Source of the DNA: Anas platyrhynchos
Taxonomy: Eukaryota > Chordata > Aves > Anseriformes > Anatidae
NCBI RefSeq assembly: GCF_047663525.1
Contig: NC_092606.1
Span: 3,098,501-3,162,500, forward strand
Length of the DNA: 64,000 nt
Reading direction: 5' to 3'
Each line of letters starts with the position of its first letter. Position 1 is the first letter of the stretch. Positions 14,494-28,255 of this stretch are shown in pieces. The notes below the pieces were generated by a model. That model was not told the DNA's origin. It made no database searches and worked only from the letters and a program-made list of their open reading frames with translations. The position numbers and the translations under genes are program-made.

Positions 14494-17400
14494 AACTAAA
14501 CCATCAGTTAATTAATGTTAATTAATAATGGCACTTTTTCCTTTATGAGAGAACTTGACTGGCACAAAACAAGTATAAAAGTAACTAATGTGCAATTTCA
14601 TTTTACAGCTCTATACAATCATGTTTTAATTCAATAATAGTTAGCCATTTTACCTTTTTTTTTCCCCAAAAATATCCTTTTATGTTTGTAAAATGTCATA
14701 CAAATAATCTAGTTAATCTTATTATTTGATGAACATGGCTTTATTTGTGGGTAACACTTCCTAATAAGCTAACACAACTGTTAATATAAATTCTTTTTTG
14801 TTCAAAAAGCAGTAAAAACACCTTTTGTATTGTTAGAAACAGAGATTTTGTATATTGTCACCAAACTAAAAACAGCAAGCAAATATTAACTTTGTGAAGT
14901 GCAAAACAAGCTTTATTGACCAGCGAGGTAAATATTGACTGAACTGAAGCAAATATTTAGGTGCTGACGTTAATGGGACAAATCCCATTCAACACGACAA
15001 ATAAGATTTTGCCTACTATATTCTGTATTTGTATTTATTCCAAAAGTTCTGAAAAAGAAATATCTGGAAATCTTTCTACAATGACAACACTTCTTAAAAA
15101 CATAACTGTTTTACCTTAGCAACAGATATGCATTCAGAGGGCCAGAATATTTTAGCATTGTACAAGATGGGGGTTTAATGAATTGTTTTCAAACAGACAG
15201 AATGTGTTAACTCACTCACTAAAGTCTGAGCGGGTAACAGCTTCCAAGACCTCTGTTTAACTGATCTCTAAAAAGGTAAACAGAAAGTTAGTCAATTTTC
15301 AGCCACTCTTAAACCAACATTTTTCTTACTTACATAGTGGTAACTAATACCATAATAGAATTTCTCATATCATTTCAGTTATACTTGGTTACATATAAAA
15401 ATTTATGGCAGACAGTCTTAATAATTCAAAAGAAAAGCAGACTTTTTTCCCCTGTGAGTTAAGGACTGCCACCCTATGGGAACATACACAGAGCAGTTAC
15501 ATAAGGACCTACAGGAAGCAATACGTCATCCTGAGGTACGAACAGCCTCAAAAACACAGCGTTCGCTCCCGTCAACGTGTCACAGACCCCCTCCAAAGCC
15601 TTTCCCACCATAAACCAACACAGATTAACCTAGATTAATAATCCAATATAACTTTTAAATATTTCTATCATATGACACGTTAGAACATTCACTTGTCTTT
15701 TGAACCTTAAATATGCTAATTTCTACCAAGGAATATGAAGAATAATTAAGGATATAACTGTAAGCAGATATTATAGATCAAAAACAAATTAAACAAATCC
15801 CTTCCTAGTAAACCCACACAGAGCAGGGTTTTACTTACATGAGAAGTCATTATTCAATAGAACTATTCACACAAGGGTTCACACATTCAGATTACCACAT
15901 TAGACAGATTGGAAAAAATAATAATTTTGAGAAACTTCAAAGATTCTATTGAAAACTCTGGCACCTTTAAACACACCCATTAGAAAATACCGATGCCTTA
16001 CACACAGGATGATCATTATAGTTCGTCTTCTGACCTAAATACCTTTGTAAGCAGCTCTCAAAGCAGCAATTAACGTTCACCTTCTAAATTCCTTAACAGC
16101 TGAATATTTTTTGAGTAATTGTATTTAACAGACCCTTCAATGTCACCACAAGAAAAGACCAGTCCAGATGACAGCTTCTCCACTTCAGTCTAATGACCAT
16201 GGGAATCGCTCTTTCTTGCGGATAAAGACAGAGGCTGAGCACCCTCCTGTGCAGTGAGCAAAAATTACAACTGCCCTTTGTGGTTCTACTGTCTAGGTTT
16301 CATTCAAGGCTCTATCTATACACAAAACCCAAGACTCTGGGATCTGATTCACCAGTCCTAAAGCAATTATATGACACCATTTCAGTGGAATTACTCTCAG
16401 TACAGAATGATTTAACAGAATTCAGCATGTTGCTGTACACAGAGGGCTAGTCAGATTTCTGGAAACCTCAGGGAACAAGATGATGTCACTGCTTTATAAA
16501 AATGTCTGGTTAAAATTCCTCACAAGTCTGTTGGAAAAAGCCTACATAATCAAACTTCAACAGCGAAATTCAGATTCCTCTGCAATCACTCAAGTGATGG
16601 GTTTTCAAAACTGGTCTCTATTCTGAAGTGCTTTACATACAGGAGCGCAGGAACTGTTTTCCCGTGCTCAAAATTCAAATTGTTGTATAATTGCAGCAGC
16701 TAGTTTTTACAGGGATTGAGCACCTGAAGCTCAGGAAGGATTCAAATTGTAAAGGTCATTTGAGCCTCCTGCTAAGATTTTCAAATCCTCCAAACAGTGT
16801 AAACTAAACCCCCTTAATTTTACGCATCTTCCATACTCATGTAACATTTTGTGAATAATGAAGTCAACCAATAAAAGCCTTTGAATATTCAGGACATTCT
16901 GCTATTTTACATACTCTAGCAAGGAAACAAATTTTTACCATATCATTAACTACAATTTCTTTCCATGCATCTGAGATCAGTTCCTACTAATTTCACCAAA
17001 AATGTATGCTGTACACTGAACTTTAAAGGACTGTAGTTCCTTCCTCACCTTTTTGAAAAAGTTATATTAAAATATATTAAGTAGAAAAAGAAATGAAGAT
17101 TAAGATTGTAATCCCCTAATCTGTTCTAAGAGGGAAGCTTTGCAGAGCTCCATCAGGAATTAGGATGCAAAATACTTTCTTCTAAAATTTTTATGCATAA
17201 AACTAGGTAACTTTTAGTACAGAGCAACTGTTTAAAAGGTAAGTAGTATGCTGCCAGGGCAGCACCAGCAGAGTTCCACGAGGATCAGTGTTTGTTCCAA
17301 TTGTTTCATGAATTTATTAACAGTGATGGGAAAAGTAGGTATAAACTGATGAAATCTGCTGATACCATCAACTAAGGAGGCACTACCTGTACCTAGGAGG

Positions 17401-19191
17401 ATGGGAAAGTCTGGGGATACTTATATCTGTGTGCTTCCAGACTGTCTTCTTTCCCCACCTGAAAACATGCCTAGACAGCTATTTGTCTCCGTGTGTGAGA
17501 TTTATGGGCATTCTAGGAGGCGAGTCAAAAATACGGATTGGTAGATTTATAATTAAGCATTACATAACCCAACACATGCAATACCCATGGGAAGAGGATT
17601 CAAAATTTATGTTAATAATCTATGAAGTCTATCTTGTTTTTAAGGAGTGACTAAATCCAGATGTCATTAATAGCATCATGAAAAGATACCTGTTAAATAA
17701 CAACATCACTGAAGAGCTACATACCTTCTAATGAGTTGTGAACTGGAGATAAATCAGCAAGTGACCTGCATGAGCAAACACTACTGATTAATCATTTGCC
17801 ATTAATTATTTTAATATTTCAAGTGTGTTTAAGAAAGTTTGAGAAAAATTTCAATTTAAAACTACATTCGCAATTTAATGCATTTTATAATTACAAAAAA
17901 GGAACAGCTGAACCAGGCTTTCTATATTTGTACACTTTCAAAGCATGTACAGAAGGCATGCATAATTTCCAGCTATTAAATACTACTTAAAAATAAGATT
18001 TATAATTGTTCTTCCTGATATGAGAATTAAGTTAAGATAGACCACATTGTCTTTCATAACCCAAACACTATGAGAATGACCTAGTGAGCGAAGAGAGTGA
18101 ACATAAGCATAACACAGGTAGGGCATCATAAAAATATAACAGTACTGTTACAGGCTTATAGCATAAGATGGAGATACAGCCATGTAATTCTCAGAGTGTT
18201 TCCAGCTGAACATCTGAAATCTACATTGTTGCTGCTCCTGAGAAGTACTTAGATAATAATTCTGTACAAATTAAAAGGTCTCCTTAGTTCAGAGGGCCTA
18301 CAGGAACAGGAGGCTTATTTAGCACTTCAGCATATTTGTCGTAACTAGCCCCAGTTTGGCTTTATTTTGATTCCAACACATCATCTGCAGCCCAAGTGAA
18401 ATGCAAAAGCTAATCCCTTCCCTCACAGGAGGGCAGACATTTCCAGTCCACAAATTCTGAATACAGATTCATTGGAAGGTCAGCAATAACATCACAAAGG
18501 CAGGTAAAAGGCTGCAGATGCCTCCTTCAAACCTACCTCCAGCGGAAAGAGCCGTGTCCAGCGTTTTCAGCTGCTTCAGTCCTCAATTACAAAAGAGGTT
18601 TGCTGTGGGATGGCCGGAATTACTAGACAGCAGGCCACTTAGCTCCTCTAAATACTTAGTTTTCTGCTCGTGAGGTGTGATGGCTGAGTGCCTGTCCCTC
18701 CCTCTCCCAGGGTTACTGACCCCACAGCCCACAAGTTGCCCTGTTTTCGTTCTGATTTTCAAAACCGCTCAGGTACCAGGCACCAGCTTCAACGCGAGCT
18801 GCGAACTAAACGCTTGCAAAAGTATGAGCCAAGGGAAACAGATGCCATTTCTGGCCGCAAACTAATTTATTCAGGAGCACATTTTGAAAGAAAAAAAAAA
18901 AAAAAAAAAAGTATCTATTTAATTCCTACGAGCTACGGCGGCACTAACAAGGGCGGCATTTTCCTCAGGTCTCCTGGGAGGCGCAGCCCATTGCCCCCAG
19001 CAGGGTTCCCTGTGGTGAGCACCGGACCTCGGCGCCCACACGGCCGCCCCTTCATCTCCTTCCCTTTTATTGCCCCCCCGACCCATTTCAATAAAAAAAA
19101 AACACCGGGAACCGCAGCCCTGCCGCTGTGGGGGGCTTCCCCCCCGCCAGCCCCCTGATGGAACGAAGGCCTGGAGGAGCCGCGGCCGCCC

Positions 19192-19205
19192 GTTGCCACA
19201 GCAAC
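19192..19205 (+). promoter_or_regulatory. RFX X-box-like motif in RNFT1 promoter
   Basis: GTTGCCACAGCAAC is an imperfect palindrome (GTTGC ... GCAAC) matching the X-box pattern of two half-sites with a short spacer, the known binding site of RFX factors. It lies inside the RNFT1 CpG island, just before the (TCC)n tract. Binding is inferred from motif shape only. Confidence 0.45.
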
Positions 19206-19214
19206 TCCGAGCCT

Positions 19215-19240
19215 TCCTCCTCCTCCTCCTCCTCCTCCTC
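19215..19240 (+). repeat. (TCC)8 trinucleotide repeat in RNFT1 promoter
   Basis: Eight TCC triplets plus TC form a pure pyrimidine strand, with more CTC/TTC-rich sequence to about 19,270. Such polypurine/polypyrimidine tracts in GC-rich promoters can adopt triplex (H-DNA) structures and vary in length. Confidence 0.9.
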
Positions 19241-21272
19241 GTCCCCTCACGGCTCCTCCTCTTCCTCCCCCCGCCGCGCCCTCTCCCGCCCACTCGGCCT
19301 CGGCGATGGAGGCGGCGGGCGGCCGCGGCCTGGGCAGCAGAAGCAGCGGTGGCGGCGGCGGGCGGGAGGCGCCGGCCGCCCCCTGAGGCACCGCCCGCCC
19401 CATGAGGAGCCGCCGCCCCCTGAGGTACCGCCGCGGGGCCGCTGCCTGCGCAGGGGAAGGGCGGGGAGAGGGGGCCCCCGACAGCGGCTAGGAGCGGGGA
19501 GGCGCCTCCGGGCTCGTTCCCCTCCCGTGCCGGGGCTTCTGTGGAGGGCGGTGGGGAGCGGGGGAGCGGCGTGGGGCTGCCCCGGCCCCGTCCCATCCTC
19601 CCGGGACCGAGCCGCGGCCTCCAGCCGCGCCCCGAGCGAGCGGGGGCAGCGCCCGGCGTGAGGGGGCTGTAAAGGCGCTGTCAGAGCTACGGGAGGGGGG
19701 GGTGTGAGTGTGGAGACACCGAAACACAGCCCCACCGCTTCCCCTCCGAAATACAGCCCCGTAACTGAGTTCCTGCAAGTTTGTCAGGCAGCAGCCTGTG
19801 CGCCTCGGACAATGGGCTCCCTCGCTTTTTTATTTTAATCAGTGCTCTGTCAGGTTTTGCAGAAGCAGGCCCTGCTTTTACTAACCGAGGATCGCTAATT
19901 AACGTTGTTTTCCCTTTAAAAACAGCATTCGTGGCCCAAGCCCAGAGACGTGCTGTTTGTAAAGTTAATACTATTTCCAGTGTATTGGCTTTACTCCTGC
20001 ATTAAATTACAGAACATGAATTCTGGCTGCGCTGAAGCATGATGTAATCTTTGGCCAACAAAAATATAGTAGCAGCAGCATTTCTAAATGGTAGTAAGAA
20101 GTTCTATTGTATAAATTTATGCAACTTACTCATCTCCTATAACCTCAATTTTAGAGGCTAAAGACTCTCAGGTTTGTGCAAATACATTAAGAATTTCTTG
20201 CTGTGCAAAATTACCTTTTCATCTTACAAAATAGCACAGCAATGTTGCTTTAACCATTTGATATCCCCAGTGAAACTAACTGTACGTGTATGCTACGCTG
20301 TGGAAAAATTAATTTCAAAGAAGAATCTGGAGGAGCTTGAATTAATGAAAAAGGACTATAACATAATCCTTAATATTTTGATGATGTTACTTAATAGTGA
20401 TGACTACTGCAAAATCCAGCATCAGAGCATTCTCCAAAGTTATTACTATGATACTGCACTCCAGAGAAGTAGATGTATGCAAAGACAGACACAGAAGTGA
20501 AATACTGTCCAAGAAGACAGTAGAAGGATGCCAAAGGAAAAAAAAAATCCTCATTTGGGTGGTCTCACCCAGCTCGCTGGCTGCACTTTTTTTTTGACCT
20601 GAACCAGATGGTCCAGGCTCTTTCAAATGCTTCTTACAATATGGACTAAACCGGGTTCTGCTTGCTTACCCAGACAGGGTAATCTCTTGTTAATCTTATA
20701 ATGGCCCTCAATTTTTAATATGCACTGTCTTTTGACTAGACTTGTCTGAACAAACACCATTTTGTGCATGCATGTAAATGTACTCTTTGCTTCCTTCCCA
20801 TCACTGTTTGTTCCTTTTTTGTTGGCCTACTACTGTTACTGACTATTTTTGTGAAATTATGCAGCACTTCTGAGCTCTCTTCTGCACCAGCAGAATTGGT
20901 CTCCAATTCAACAGCTTTCGCTGGTCTCATTTGCACTGAAACAACCTCAGATTTTGCCAAGGCAGCCAGGTTCACTGCAGGCTAGAAAATCTGCATCTGA
21001 ATGAGAGGAAGTCATTTAATATGGCACACAGAAAGTTGCCCCTTGATGATAGGATGCAAACCCAGCATGCCAGCTTCAAGAACAAAGAGAGCCAGGATCT
21101 GTTAAGAGAACCTTTACTTTGCTTCATGCAGGCAATCACTCAATGCAATTTACTGTATCTTTGTGCTGTGTTTTTTTCCCTGCATAGTTGTACTCTTCCT
21201 TCAATGACAACTTTTTATTTCCCATTCCAGGAGACAAAGTAGTAGGAATCTGGACCAGAAAAAAATCCCACC

Positions 21273-24200
21273 ATGCAAGCAAACTGCAGTCATCTCCACA
21301 ACATCCAAGGGAGTGGTGATGACCCTTCACCTTCTCAAAGCACCCATGCAGCGAGGTCATCAGGAGAGAGCTCGTGCCATCATAGCGGAGATGTTCGCAT
21401 TCAGCTAAGCACTGCTGCAGGAGAAGGCAGAGAAAATGCGAGTTCTCGGCCTTTGAGGCCAGGTTCCCAAAGTCGCTCACATGGACATGCCCACAATGAA
21501 GCAGGAGGGCTTGATGACTCCGCTCCAGACTCAGAGGAACACAGTGGCAGCTCCCTCTCAGAGCTCAGATACCTCCTCCAGTGGCTGCACAAAAGTCTGC
21601 CGTATATCTTGATTCTGTGTGTCAAATTGATCATGCAGCATATAATTGGTAGAGTATAACAAAACACGGTCTGAGGGAAGAGACCCTCCCCCCAAACAAA
21701 GATAAGCTGATAACCATGCCTGAGATATAACTTGATTTATTTTTAGCTTTATTTTTATTTGCTTTGTTCATCAGAAATAGAGATGTACTAAACTACATTT
21801 CAATAGCTTCTGTTTCCTTTGCTGGCACACACAAAAAATGCTTAATTATTCTGGCTTGATAGTCTGAGCTATTAATTGAAATCACAAAGAAATACTAGAA
21901 ACGGCTTTTTTTTTTTTAAACCCAATTCAGTATGTTTTTTTTTGTTTTTTTTTAATTTCTTGTGTATAACTGACCCTTTTTTCCTAATAGGCATTTCTCT
22001 TGGAATTGGGCTGCTAACAACTTATATGTATGCAAACAAAAGCATAGTAAATCAGGTTTTTCTAAGAGTAAGTATCACCCTACGCAACAGAATTCTGTAA
22101 GTTAACCAAGACCTTTATACATCGATTCTTGAAAGAAATGTGAATGGAGATAGCATTATTTGGTAAATAAAACTAAGTGTAATACGTTTCAAGACAGAAG
22201 CAGTCTTGTAAACTGTAGTGCTTTTATACAGTATAGAGCTTCTCAGATTAAAGTTTGCAAAATTCAGATTTTTCCTCCCTTTCACTATTGAATTCACTTA
22301 AGTGATACAGTTTTTTTGCAGTTTATGGAAGAACTTAACCGTGTTTGGAATCAAATAGTGGTTGAGAGTTTAAACTTCCAGCAGTCTCAAAGGAAAACTT
22401 GTTGTTCCTTCAGAGTGGGATGGTTTTTGGTGTGTTTTTAGGAAAGACCTTGATACACATAGAAATTATGTTGAAAACACTAGAATCGCTGCTTTACTTT
22501 TCTAATGAGTTCTACAGTTTTATCTGACCATATGACCATAAATCAGTATGAATTAGTATGGAATCCTCTAGCAATAACTCTGTTTAAGTATGATAGACTT
22601 AGTGCTTTGGAGACACAGTTAAGACATTCTTACCAAGATAAGGGCTGTAATTTGTCTTAACAATTATCTTACAGGAACGGTGCTCCAAGGTGCAATGTGC
22701 TTGGTTACTAGTATACTTAACTGGATCATCTCTCCTCTTGTATTACACCTTTCATTCTCAGTCACTGTATTACAGGTAAGTACAGGAACATCTCCCATCA
22801 GATCATAAATTAATAAAACACTAACTGGAAACACTTTATCTGGGCAAGAGCTGTTTTTCTTTAACTGTAGCATTGATTTCTTTCATTACAATCTCCATTC
22901 CTCCTCCTCTGCTAAACTGAACAAGTGCTGTCCTTAAAAACATGATGTTAGAATTTGTAAAATTGGACCATGAACTCAACTTAAAGGCTGTACTATGCCA
23001 TGGAGGAAGTGGCAGGGTTTGATTCCCAGCTTTGATCCTACCACCTTGCCTTCAACATACTGAATACGTAGCATTCTAGCACTCTGGGGGGCTTATATCT
23101 GCCATTTATTTTTTACCGTTATTATTCTGTAGCTACAGCCCTGGTTGTAAATCAGTCAAAGGCTGTATTGCAAAAATGGAAAAGAAAGCCCATCTCTAGG
23201 GACAACGTTTGCCTTGAAGGAAGGCTCAGAAATGGAGAGATTGCCAGAGATCATAAAGGATCAATTTATAATAAAGAGTTCATTTTCTTAGCAAGTATTT
23301 TTCTCCTCTATGTAAACTGTTTGTTTATTTATTTAAGCATGCTGTGATATAATCTCTGGTTATGCTTTCCTCTAAACAGCGTGCTCCAGTAACTTCTGAT
23401 ACTTTATTTTTTTTTGTAGCTTAATCTTTTTAAACCCTACTGTGGATTTTAAGAACTTCTGGGAGGTGCTTTGGATTGTGGGAGTCACAGACTTCATTCT
23501 GAAATTCCTCTTCATGGGCTTCAAGTGCTTTATTCTCTTGGTGCCTTCTTTTATGATGTCCTTTAAATCCAAGGTAAGAAAATGATCTATATCCTTATGA
23601 GCATCCTTTTATGGTAAAATTAGCTAGTTATTAAATTTTACCTAAAGGAAAGTCTTTTAAATTAAAGGTCTGTATATAATCTATCACTACACTGGGCAAG
23701 AAAACCCTGTGAATTTTATGTTCTTCCCTTCTTGGTGGTAAGGAAGGTTTACAGTCTGATCTGAAACAATGGCTTGTATTATTTCATGGAATAAGTGGGC
23801 TTATTTCTACTGTAAGTGGTAGGATGAAGAAACCTTTTATTTGCAGCAATGTAAGAACGTGTATACAGGCTGCTAGCACGGACCAGCTGATGTACAGTAT
23901 ATCTTGTACTTGCTTGTCAGTAACTGACGTGGGGAGATTTTAATACCTGTGCGTGTAAATGGCTATTTTTTCTCTTAAAAAAATAGTTCTCCTTTTGTTA
24001 ATTAGTAAAATTGTCAGACCAATGAATTTGATTGATAGCTTTCTTTCCTCAAACCAATGAAATTTAATGATTTTTATAGAAGTCTGCATTGGTTGGTGGG
24101 TATGTATCTTTATCTGCTTCCCAAGGTAAGACATGCAAAAAATAATCTGTGTTGAAATAGAACATACTAGTACTAGTTTAAAAATATATTTATTTATATA

Positions 24201-27200
24201 TATAGTTAGCATGTGATAGCATTTGAGTGTTTTTGTAGGTTTTATCTACTAAAATGTACCAGAACAGTATTTCTCAGGTACATATGATTTGGAGCAATAG
24301 TAGCTTATAATCAAGATCTCTGTATCTACAACTACTGATACAACAGCCAAAAATTGGAAATTCCATTGCACCAACGGTGACCTAAATAGCTAAATTAAAG
24401 AAAGAATCTGGTCAATAGTGAGAAATCATGCCATTTTCCTGTCAAATTAGTCAGAGTACTTTATCCCGTTATTAGAGCTAATATCTATGATTAGTCAAAT
24501 ACACACGCACACTTAATTGTTAGAAGCATATAAATGTGTGTGAACACAGTGCTCTGTGAAGGCTACTTGTCTGTTGCAGTTACTGTTCAGTAACATTTAG
24601 GGCATTATTGAACTCCGTTTACCTGCTAAGTCCAGGTACTCTGTTTCTTTCTCCTCCTGTCCCCACCTTTTTCTTATTACCCTGTTCTACATAGGGGTTA
24701 TTTATCACAAGAGAAGCCTTTTTACACAGGCATGAAATACATTAGAAATGGGTTTCCTCTAATCATTATGTTTGTTAATAAAGAGAGAGGCCTGATTGTT
24801 TTTTAATCCTAAATGGTGAACACAACTTGTAATGACAAGCTGATCTGTGTCTTAGCTTGTCTTAGCAAGTTTGATAGCATTGTAGTAGGTAGGTATCCTA
24901 CAAAGCCACCCTTTTTTAGCCTATTAATTTTTCTCCAGTACAGCAATCAATTGTGGTATTGTTGTTTGTACAGTTGTGGTGAGATTTATCATCTGGTCTT
25001 CGTTCTTCTACTGTTGTCCTTCATATATATTTGCTTCAAGATCCGATGAGGGGAAGTTACTCTAAAGAATGCTAGTACATCTTTTCTATATATTTTAAAA
25101 AGCATTTGTATTTTAAATCTTGAGAGATTCTTTTACATGTCTTGCTTAGGGCTACTGGTACATGCTGTTAGAAGAACTCTGCCAGTATTACCGTATGTTT
25201 GTCCCCATACCAGTTTGGTTCCGTTTTCTTATTGGCTATGGGGAGCCTGACAGTGTGCTAGGCTGGACCCCTGGGATATTGCTGGGCCTCGTCTACCTCA
25301 TCCTAAAGGTACGTAACCCTTATAGTCTTAAACTATTTTACGGTAATTGCCACTGGAGGGGTAGAGGCATATAAGCTAACACATTTCTGAACGTTTCTGT
25401 GTTTGAACTAACTTGCAAGTTGATGCTTCAGTTTAACCGATACAACCTTCCAAAACTGATAGCACCCTGAGCCAGTTTTCCTAAATCTTCTTGTCTATTT
25501 CTGCACCTGTTCTGGGAGACTGGGGTGGTATATCAAAGACCACAGTTACTATAGGACGCTTCTCAAATCAGACTTTGATCACACTGTCATCAGAAACTGA
25601 GAAAAAGACCGTGAGAAATAAAGATGAAATTTATGGCTAAAAAAAGTCAGCATTTTCCAAAGAAGGCAATGTCTGCTAGAATTTCCCTGTGATGCTAAAC
25701 AAGTTAGAGAAGCGTTTGAAATGGCTGTCTACTTTGGTTACACTTGGGACAGATGAACTCTTTAGCAATCTCAGTATAAATTCTGCTTGAACATGAAAAA
25801 TACTTTATCATACTATGGTGCCTTAATTACAAGTCTAAAGGCTACTGTGTATATAATAATAATGCCGGTATATAATGCTGGTATACTTGCAATTGAGTGC
25901 TTTATAACCTTAACAATATTTTTCTTGTAAAGAACAGCCACCTATTGGTGAAAAAGAACTTTGGGATGAATTCTGAGTTTGGCTACACATGAAGCAACTA
26001 AAAACAGGGTTGGTCTGAACTACTGCTTTGCTTACGTTCTTGCCAACATCAGATTACAGTGACACTTACGCTACTGGGATTTGCACAGAAACTTGGAAGC
26101 TTTCTTTAATTCACAAAGAAAGACTTTCAACATAACTCAGGTTTTCCTTCCCGTTCCAGCTTTTGAGTTTTTTTGGACAATTGAGAAACTTCAAACAGGT
26201 TTTACGGATATTTTGTACACGACCAGTGAGTATTGAATGCTCTTTTGACAAAACAGTAGATCTGATTTAAATGAAAAGGCTTCTTTGTGAAATATCTCAT
26301 TCATGTATTATTTTGTATAGTTCTAGAAATAGACAAATGCATTTTTAAAGGAATCCCTCTACACGCTCCCCCCATTTCACAGTCTGAGTTTCCTGACTAT
26401 GTAATTATGGGCTAACTTGAACCAAAGAAAACTAAACCACCATTATCCTGCATGTATCTTCAGATAAAACTGTATGAAATAACCTATCCTTGTTTTCCTA
26501 TTTTTTAACTGGAATAAGTATTGGTTAGATATAGGTAAAACTTTATGCAGAAATGTAAGTGAAAAATGAAGCTTGCCAAAATAATTGACATGCAAGTAGT
26601 ATCTGATAGAGTTTTAAAAGTTCCTCAGTCTTTCTCTATAGTAACAGGTATAGTTATTTAGTATCTGCTATTTACGCAGTAAAACATATAGAAGACTTTA
26701 GAGCACAGTATCATCACTATCTCTATCAAATTTAAGATGAAATTTCAAGTGTTTTGCTTGGAGGCATCTTAAAATAAAACTATTACAGATTTTTCCTACA
26801 ACTATTATCAGGGGAATAAGCAATAGCCCCTAAAACAACTGTTGAAAAACCTAGCAAGGTTTTAGATTAGGAATTGGATATTTCTCCTGACATGTATCTC
26901 CTGACATATCCTTATTCCCAACTCTTTTCTGTCATTTTCTTTTTCCCCTTTGAAACTATTATCTGCTGAAAAAAATCTTGTTTTACAGCACTATGGGGTG
27001 ATGGCTAGCAAGAGACAGTGTTCTGAATCAGATGATATTTGTCCTATCTGTCAAGCTGAATTTCAGAAGCCTATTCTGCTTATCTGTCAGGTAATACACA
27101 TAATCAGAATTACTTTTTGCAAATGTTTTTTAAAAAATGGTTAACAACATAGATTAGCAAGTGTATGTCTTCTGATTATCTTTAGAAACAAGACAATGCA

Positions 27201-27400
27201 AATAATAGATCTTCTTACAAGTGGAAGAGCTTAGAAGCTCTAAGTTGTCATTCTTTTCATTACAGCACACATTTTGTGAAGAATGCATCTCTTTATGGTT
27301 TAATAGAGAAAAAACGTGTCCACTCTGCAGAACTGTTATTTCAGACCATGTTAACAAGTGGAAGGATGGAGCTACATCTATGCATCTACAGATTTTCTAA
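21273..27400 (+). CDS. RNFT1: RING finger and transmembrane domain-containing protein 1 (E3 ubiquitin ligase)
   Basis: RNFT1 is known as a multi-pass ER E3 ligase acting in ER-associated degradation. Coding exons: 21273-21648, 21991-22067, 22675-22775, 23420-23573, 25150-25308, 26160-26225, 26989-27090, 27266-27400, all GT-AG and in phase (389 aa). The first coding exon begins at acceptor 21231. The N-terminus (about residues 1-95) is Ser/His-rich and polar. Hydrophobic segments follow: PYILIL near residue 110, then ISLGIGLL, LLVYLTGSSLLLYY, FWEVLWIVGV, and LGLVYLILK near 290. A C3HC4 RING closes the protein with C329, C332, C344, H346, C349, C352, C363 and C366, all present. ATG 21273 has A at -3, and tandem in-frame TAG codons lie upstream in the same exon, so the start is firm. 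From memory, human RNFT1 (about 435 aa) starts earlier. Identification rests on near-continuous similarity through the membrane and RING parts. Confidence 0.95.
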
Positions 27401-28255
27401 AGCATGTTAAAACTTGTTTTACGGTTCATTTGTACAAGCTAAGGTCTTCCAGCTTACTGCAGGTGAAAGTGTAGGTGACAAGGAACGAGTTTCCAAATTC
27501 TAGATTATCTAGGATTTGATGCTTCTATGAAATATCCCAGTATTTAAAACAGTGCAGGAAATGTTAATTTGCCTTCTTAAGTATAGAAAAATGTTTTCAG
27601 AATGAAAGGAGAAAAGCCATCATTGCTTCTCTCGTGATTCTGCCAGGAAACAATCAAATCCTTAAAAAATGCTGCATTGCTGCTTGCAGCAGCTTCTTCA
27701 TTCAATATTTTATTTAAAAGCTTTTAAATAGTGTTCCAGACCATGCTAAATTTTATTTATCCTTTTAACATTACTGAAACCAAAAACCTAGATTATGAGC
27801 AAATTTTACGCTCTGGATTACAGTGGGAGTTAAAGCTATGTGTCACACTTGACATTAAAGATCCTTTAATGCTAGCTCAACAGATCAGAGAAATTAACTT
27901 CTTATTCATGCATCTAAAACAGCAACTATTTCTCATTGTACCTGGAGACAGGACACAAGAATAAGATGTTTCCCCTTTAGGTTCTTGCAGATTTCTAATT
28001 GATCTTAAGCTTAATACATAAATCAATCACTGATACTAGTTTTTTACTCGCCATTTTATGAAGTTGGTATTTTTAAAACAGATCTTTAATACTATATTTT
28101 CTTGTCACATCAGGAACCAGATTTTCATACAGGGGAGAATCTATTTTATATTATATATGCAATTTGTGGTATACATAAAAATCAGAGAATAAATGCATTT
28201 AAATCATTTTGTTTGGTGCACATTGAATAAAATAAGTTTCATTACTGTTTCAGTA
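27401..28255 (+). other. RNFT1: RNFT1 3' untranslated region
   Basis: The terminal exon continues past the TAA at 27398-27400. A 76-codon open frame at 27731-27964 is not similar to anything I know and is probably chance. The UTR most likely ends shortly after the second of two AATAAA signals, giving about 0.85 kb; the exact cleavage site cannot be seen. Confidence 0.65.
28188..28231 (+). terminator. RNFT1: Polyadenylation signals of RNFT1
   Basis: AATAAA occurs at 28188-28193 and again at 28226-28231, in the expected position after the RNFT1 stop codon. A T/GT-rich stretch follows. No earlier AATAAA was noticed in the UTR. Confidence 0.7.

Larger units (their letters stand above)
1..18900. 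other. AT-rich non-coding region upstream of RNFT1
   Basis: I see no convincing protein-coding exon in these 18.9 kb. Open frames are short (about 130 codons at most), match no family I know, and are not linked by compatible splice sites. The sequence is mostly unique and AT-rich with scattered A-runs. No transposon ends, tRNA or miRNA hairpin could be recognised by eye. It probably lies between RNFT1 and the next gene to the left, but an intron of a long gene or a lncRNA cannot be excluded. Confidence 0.6.
18935..19690 (+). promoter_or_regulatory. RNFT1: CpG-island promoter and probable non-coding exon 1 of RNFT1
   Basis: Composition shifts sharply from AT-rich to very GC- and CpG-rich here and falls back by about 19,700. 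The first coding exon of RNFT1 lies 1.5 kb downstream and opens with a splice acceptor, so a 5' non-coding exon must lie upstream, most likely here. Possible donors are TGAG|GTACCG (exon end 19424) and GGT|GTGAGT (exon end 19703); I cannot choose between them from sequence. Long GC-rich open frames on both strands in the island reflect composition, not genes. Nothing recognisable lies between 19,700 and the exon at 21,231. Confidence 0.75.

Noticed and set aside
18688..19735. Open frames of 150-225 codons in the RNFT1 CpG island
   Set aside because: Same composition effect; overlapping frames on both strands with low-complexity products, one reading through the (TCC)n tract as poly-Ser or poly-Leu.
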